Assembly (NCBI GenBank): GCA_021781415.1
Contig: JAJXWW010000041.1
Location: 1-64,000, forward strand
Source of the DNA: Planctomycetota bacterium
GTDB lineage: Bacteria; Planctomycetota; Planctomycetia; Gemmatales; Gemmataceae
Direction: 5' to 3'
DNA length: 64,000 nucleotides
Made by a program: the position numbers and the translations under genes. The notes under the pieces were generated by a model. That model saw nothing but the letters and a program-made list of their open reading frames with translations. It was not told where the DNA came from and made no database searches. Of the stretch, positions 63,494 to 64,000 are shown one piece after another (within the stretch, counting starts at the first letter, position 1; each line of letters opens with the position of its first letter).

Positions 63494-64000
63494 TTACTTT
63501 ACCTCGAAGCAAAACAGTAATTCCTGATCGCGCAGATACAGTTTCCCGTTCGCCACGACCGGATGCGTCCACACGCCGCCTCGGCTGCTGCGCTGAGTAC
63601 TCTGCTTGGGGATGTTGAAGCGACCGTGTTCCTTCCAGCCTTCGGGACTCGCCTCAATCAATACCGCCGTTCCACGATCTTCGCTGTAGCAATAGAGCAT
63701 CCCGTCGGCGGCGGTGATCGAACCGCGTCCGAGTTTCTTCGATTGCCACATCATCTTGCCGCTCTTCAGTTCTTGGCAGGTCCAACCGCCCTTATCCGAC
63801 CAGCCGTAAACGTAGTCGCCGATAAGAACGTACCCCTCGTGCTTATTATCCATGACGTTCATGGCTTCTTGCGAGTAAATCTGTTCGGCCTTGGTGCCGT
63901 CGCCGTCCGACGACAGTTTGAGCAGGACATCGCCCACACCGTAGCCGACCGACGCATAAACGAATTCGTCGTGAATCACCGGTGTGGGAATGACGGCGGC
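63494..64000 (-). CDS. PQQ-like propeller protein, 5' end beyond window
   Basis: C-terminal portion only: the frame runs on past the right edge (residues before 63979 read IPTPV). Blades include GSITAADGMLYCYSEDRG, THPVVANGKLYLRDQELLFCF. It belongs with the propeller proteins to its left, as a fourth member of the group. Signal peptide and length cannot be seen. Confidence 0.85.
   Translation of the reverse strand, partial: AAVIPTPVIHDEFVYASVGYGVGDVLLKLSSDGDGTKAEQIYSQEAMNVMDNKHEGYVLIGDYVYGWSDKGGWTCQELKSGKMMWQSKKLGRGSITAADGMLYCYSEDRGTAVLIEASPEGWKEHGRFNIPKQSTQRSSRGGVWTHPVVANGKLYLRDQELLFCFEVK

Overview
The window is high-GC DNA from a member of Planctomycetota, most likely the Gemmata lineage. 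The basis is an N-terminal planctomycete extracellular-domain motif on a large subtilisin, DUF1559 prepilin-like proteins paired with a small carboxypeptidase-regulatory-like lipoprotein, an iduronate-sulfatase-like enzyme, many HEAT, TPR and PQQ-type propeller proteins, and intergenic DNA crowded with short palindromic repeats. No lineage assignment was tested by alignment.

Layout, left to right. (1) 1-6368, minus: three consecutive secreted paralogues that combine HEAT-repeat blocks, a recurring AWxxWW element and a C-terminal beta-propeller. (2) 6562-8496, minus: a glutamine amidotransferase of folate/tryptophan synthesis, a small unknown protein and an M48 metalloprotease. (3) 8557-17765, minus: a Tad/Flp pilus locus in transcription order Flp pilin, prepilin peptidase, TadE, CpaB, TadG-like, TadZ/CpaE, TadA, TadB, TadC. 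No secretin (RcpA/CpaC) or TadD is present in the window. (4) 18592-21919: RNase HI and TsaB, divergent; an overlapping pair of unknown genes with a toxin-antitoxin-like look; a FeeM-like N-acyl amino acid synthase. (5) 22277-26605: a 1.4-kaa membrane-anchored TPR protein. (6) 26762-33856: two small overlapping genes, a sulfatase, an ankyrin protein, a small secreted protein and a subtilisin with duplicated P-domains. (7) 34416-41352, minus: two TPR paralogues flanking a lipoprotein/DUF1559 pair, then an active/inactive pair of M16 peptidases. (8) 41474-49717: a GNAT, a prepilin-like protein, a Gly-rich membrane protein, an M24 peptidase, a histidine phosphatase, glycogen phosphorylase, a serine-dehydrogenase-proteinase-like protein and a small convergent ORF. 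(9) 49998-50874: an HXXEE membrane protein and tRNA-Gln(UUG). (10) 50949-56191, minus: a probable acyl-metabolism cluster (enoyl-CoA hydratase, stand-alone AtuA-like domain, Fe-alcohol dehydrogenase, aldehyde dehydrogenase, LuxE/PaaK-like adenylating enzyme). (11) 56315-64000, minus: four PQQ-like propeller proteins, the last cut by the window edge, with a PaaK-like ligase between them.

Functional reading. The Tad genes should build and export one Flp pilin, with an outer-membrane channel supplied from elsewhere. The 50.9-56.2 kb cluster has all the activities expected for activating a carboxylic acid, reducing it to an aldehyde and then an alcohol, or for the reverse oxidation; the substrate cannot be read from sequence. 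Much of the rest is cell-surface machinery.

The intergenic DNA is itself notable. At least eight families of short inverted repeats (called A to H below) sit between genes, sometimes as composites. One copy is translated inside tadE, and another supplies the stop codon of an M16 peptidase gene. No CRISPR array, rRNA, insertion sequence or prophage was found. Many long ORFs opposite real genes are antisense shadows and were left out. Starts were chosen by Shine-Dalgarno spacing and by the position of signal peptides or family N-termini.
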